Positions 62,313 to 64,000 of a DNA stretch of 64,000 bases are shown in pieces. Each line of letters starts with the position of its first letter. The stretch's first letter is position 1. The stretch spans positions 1,364,001-1,428,000 of the forward strand of contig NZ_CP018335.1 in assembly GCF_001902295.1 (NCBI RefSeq). The letters are read 5' to 3'. The notes beneath the pieces are model-generated. The model was not told the DNA's origin. It was given only the letters and a program-made list of their open reading frames with translations, and searched no databases. Both the position numbers and the translations under genes were made by a program. This DNA is from Clostridium kluyveri (GTDB taxonomy: Bacteria; Bacillota; Clostridia; Clostridiales; Clostridiaceae).

Positions 62313-62846
62313 ATGAAAAAAAAAGGATTTACTTTAATTGAATTGATGATAACCTTGACTATTTTTGCTATATTTTCAGTATATCTTTATCAAACTTTTT
62401 TTTCACAGATAAGACAATCTTTTAGTTTGAACAATAATATAGATGTTCAGTATAATGTAAATAAAGCTTTAAATATGCTTACGGATAATATAAGAAGCTA
62501 TAGTTCAACTAATGAAACTAAAGTTTTAAAATCTTCAGATGGGAGTAAATCAATTTCCATAAATCAAAATGGAGGAATTCAGGTAAATAGTGTAAATGAT
62601 AGTGGTAATATAGTTAATGTGCTTTCAAATTTCCCAGAGCCGAGTTCATCTCCTCCTGCTGATATACAATATGATAGTATTAATAAAACCTTATATTTTA
62701 AAAATGACAGTCAGAATAAGTGCTTTAATATAGATTCTGTTGATTTTTCAACTGAAAATAAAAATGGAATAATTGTAATTACAGTTTCCGTTTTAAAAGG
62801 AAATGTACACATTGAAAGTTCCACAGCTGTTAATGTAAAGAAATGA
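62313..62846 (+). CDS. Minor prepilin (GspJ/PilW-like)
   Basis: A 177-residue protein with leader MKKKG and the helix FTLIELMITLTIFAIFSVYLYQTFF, Glu5 present. The head (~40-177) has the NxxVQYNVNKALNMLTDNIRS helix common to GspJ/PilW-type proteins, followed by beta strands (IDSVDFSTENKNGIIVITVSVLKGN). It starts 10 bases after the preceding minor pilin stop, behind AAGGTGAGAGC. Probably part of the pilus priming complex with its neighbours. Confidence 0.83.
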   Translation: MKKKGFTLIELMITLTIFAIFSVYLYQTFFSQIRQSFSLNNNIDVQYNVNKALNMLTDNIRSYSSTNETKVLKSSDGSKSISINQNGGIQVNSVNDSGNIVNVLSNFPEPSSSPPADIQYDSINKTLYFKNDSQNKCFNIDSVDFSTENKNGIIVITVSVLKGNVHIESSTAVNVKK

Positions 62847-62892
62847 AGTATTTTTTATTTTTGTACTATACAGAGGGAAGAAGGGAAATATT

Positions 62893-63396
62893 ATGAAAAA
62901 AAAAGGTTCTGCCCTTTTAATAGTTGTTATTATTATGATGATAGTTTTTACGTTAGCTGCATATATGGTGGATACCAGTATTAAAAGCAATAGGACAGCT
63001 TCAGATACACTAAATAGAACTAGAGAATATTATAGTGCCGAAGCAGGTGTTTATGATTGCATAAATGAGATTAACAAAAAAATTGATGGTAAAGAAGTTG
63101 ATGAAAATATTGGAACCGATGGCAGTGCTTCAAATAAAATAACCTATAAGGATATTATAGAAGTTTATAAGGCCTCATTTCAATGTATAGAAAGGCCTAA
63201 TTCTAATGGGGATAATGATTCACCAAAAAAATACACCTTTAAAATCACCTCTTCAGGTAATTATGCTTCTCAAGGCTGCGGTATAGTTGCACAGGTATCC
63301 ATTTATTATAATATTAATAGTGTATCAAATGTATATGAGTATTCACGTTATACTATAGATAGCTGGAAAGTTTATAGTGCCTTAGATATTCAGTAG
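62893..63396 (+). CDS. PilX-like minor pilin-associated protein
   Basis: A 167-residue protein, ATG behind AAGAAGGGAAA. The N-terminus MKKKGSALLIVVIIMMIVFTLAAYMVDTSI has the PilX/GspK-type pattern in which the usual FTLIE is replaced by G-SALLIVV without Glu5. The helix then carries NRTREYYSAEAGVYDCINEIN, the YSAEAG motif typical of PilX N-terminal domains. The head contains one Cys pair (C-58-type in DCINEI and FQCIERP) that may form a disulfide. Last gene of the pilus operon; no obvious terminator was seen in 63397-63524. Confidence 0.82.
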   Translation: MKKKGSALLIVVIIMMIVFTLAAYMVDTSIKSNRTASDTLNRTREYYSAEAGVYDCINEINKKIDGKEVDENIGTDGSASNKITYKDIIEVYKASFQCIERPNSNGDNDSPKKYTFKITSSGNYASQGCGIVAQVSIYYNINSVSNVYEYSRYTIDSWKVYSALDIQ

Positions 63397-63524
63397 CAAG
63401 TTTAAGTTTTTCTGGTTCATATTATGTAACAATAGTGTTATAATTAGCAGTATAATTTCAGGTGTAGAGAATTATCAAATATTTAATTCAAATAATAATT
63501 TTGTAAAAAGGGAGGTAATTATAT

Positions 63525-64000
63525 ATGAGATATGAAGGCATTATCTATAGACCGCCTAGTGAAGCCTATAGCTTGATAATTCAGATTAGCGTGGGATGTG
63601 CACATAACAAGTGTACTTTTTGTAACATGTATAAGGCTAAAAAATTCAGAATAAAAAGTTTGGAAGAGGTATATGGGGATTTATATGAGGCAAGACAAAT
63701 GTATGGACATGTAGAACGTATATTTTTGGCAGATGGAGATTCGCTTGTGCTGCCCACGGAAAAATTAACACAGATATTGCTTAAAATAAAAGAATTATTT
63801 CCAGAATGCAAAAGGGTATCTGCTTATGCCACACCTGGAGATATTTTAAGAAAATCTCCAGAGGAGCTTAAAGAATTAAAAGAATTGGGTATAGGTATAT
63901 TTTACATGGGAATAGAAAGTGGAAGTGATTTAATATTAAAAGAAATACGAAAAGGAGTTACTTCAGAGGAAATAATAGAGGCAGGACAAAAGATTAAAAA
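63525..64000 (+). CDS. Radical SAM protein, N-terminal part (gene leaves at the right edge)
   Basis: ATG at 63525 behind GGGAGGTAATT; the frame is open to the window end, ~158 residues visible. The radical SAM cluster motif CxxxCxxC is seen in SVGCAHNKCTFCNMY (~25-36), within a start MRYEGIIYRPPSEAYSLIIQ that is typical of the Elp3/oxygen-independent coproporphyrinogen oxidase-like group annotated only as radical SAM in Firmicutes. Downstream motifs FLADGDSLVLPT and GIESGSD fit that fold. A TATAAT lies near 63459-63464, so it may have its own promoter and not belong to the pilus operon. The reaction is unknown. Confidence 0.88.
   Translation, partial: MRYEGIIYRPPSEAYSLIIQISVGCAHNKCTFCNMYKAKKFRIKSLEEVYGDLYEARQMYGHVERIFLADGDSLVLPTEKLTQILLKIKELFPECKRVSAYATPGDILRKSPEELKELKELGIGIFYMGIESGSDLILKEIRKGVTSEEIIEAGQKIK

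Noticed and set aside
1..64000. CRISPR arrays, prophage, insertion sequences, tRNA or rRNA genes
   Set aside because: No regular short repeats with spacers, no transposase or integrase, and no tRNA/rRNA signatures were found by reading both strands.

Overview
The window is AT-rich, low-GC Firmicute DNA and reads as a chromosomal segment of a Clostridium sensu stricto species. Supporting signs are sigma-A promoters, strong AGGAGG ribosome binding sites, many TTG/GTG starts, T-box, ZTP and c-di-GMP-II riboswitches, CWB2 surface proteins, and PFL with its activase. Gene content and style resemble C. kluyveri or C. ljungdahlii relatives, but that is an inference. No tRNA, rRNA, IS element or CRISPR array was seen.

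Layout: (1) 1-1.3 kb: 3' end of acetolactate synthase (ilvB) and a DtxR/MntR-type metalloregulator, followed by a possible structured RNA. (2) 1.5-5.9 kb: a CWB2/GLUG-repeat surface protein gene split by a one-base frame change inside a GTAG x3 tract. (3) 6-13.5 kb: an accessory block probably linked to iron. It holds an AraC regulator, a two-gene ABC exporter-type transporter, a decayed third ABC gene fused tail-to-tail with a decayed AraC gene, and an intact AraC gene whose promoter overlaps a Fur-box-like palindrome. (4) 13.6-17.9 kb: a Cys-rich thioredoxin-fold-like protein divergent from nifS-mnmA, then a leucine-type T-box and ilvC. (5) 18-32 kb: a VIT/VWA protein, a small LSm-like protein, a MarR-RND-MFP efflux operon, a C5-epimerase-like secreted protein, a 3D-domain cell-wall protein, an MCP with inverted domain order, and a GT2/TPR glycosyltransferase. 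(6) 32.3-44.2 kb: a five-gene array of exported surface proteins (CWB2+LRR, CWB2+Ig, a 1758-residue propeller/Ig protein, two small paralogues). (7) 44.4-49.1 kb: homoserine dehydrogenase, then pflB-pflA on the minus strand behind a ZTP riboswitch. (8) 49.1-63.4 kb: a c-di-GMP/type IV pilus module. A GGDEF-EAL protein and a hybrid histidine kinase diverge from a complete-looking pilus operon (prepilin peptidase, pilin, PilB, PilC, PilM/N, PilO, a very large pilin, three minor pilins). A class II c-di-GMP riboswitch with a terminator stands in front of that operon. (9) 63.5 kb to the edge: start of a radical SAM protein.

The strongest systems-level reading is region 8. A c-di-GMP turnover enzyme is divergent from a c-di-GMP-sensing RNA that should switch pilus transcription on. 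The pilus ATPase carries the tandem MshEN-type motif known to bind c-di-GMP, and one operon product is a pilin with a ~420-residue extra domain that looks like a tip adhesin. Other notable items are the possibly phase-variable surface gene at 3.46 kb, the precise deletion junction at 11.66 kb, the 21-bp-spaced direct repeats in front of the ABC genes, and the Fur-box/sigma-A promoter overlap.
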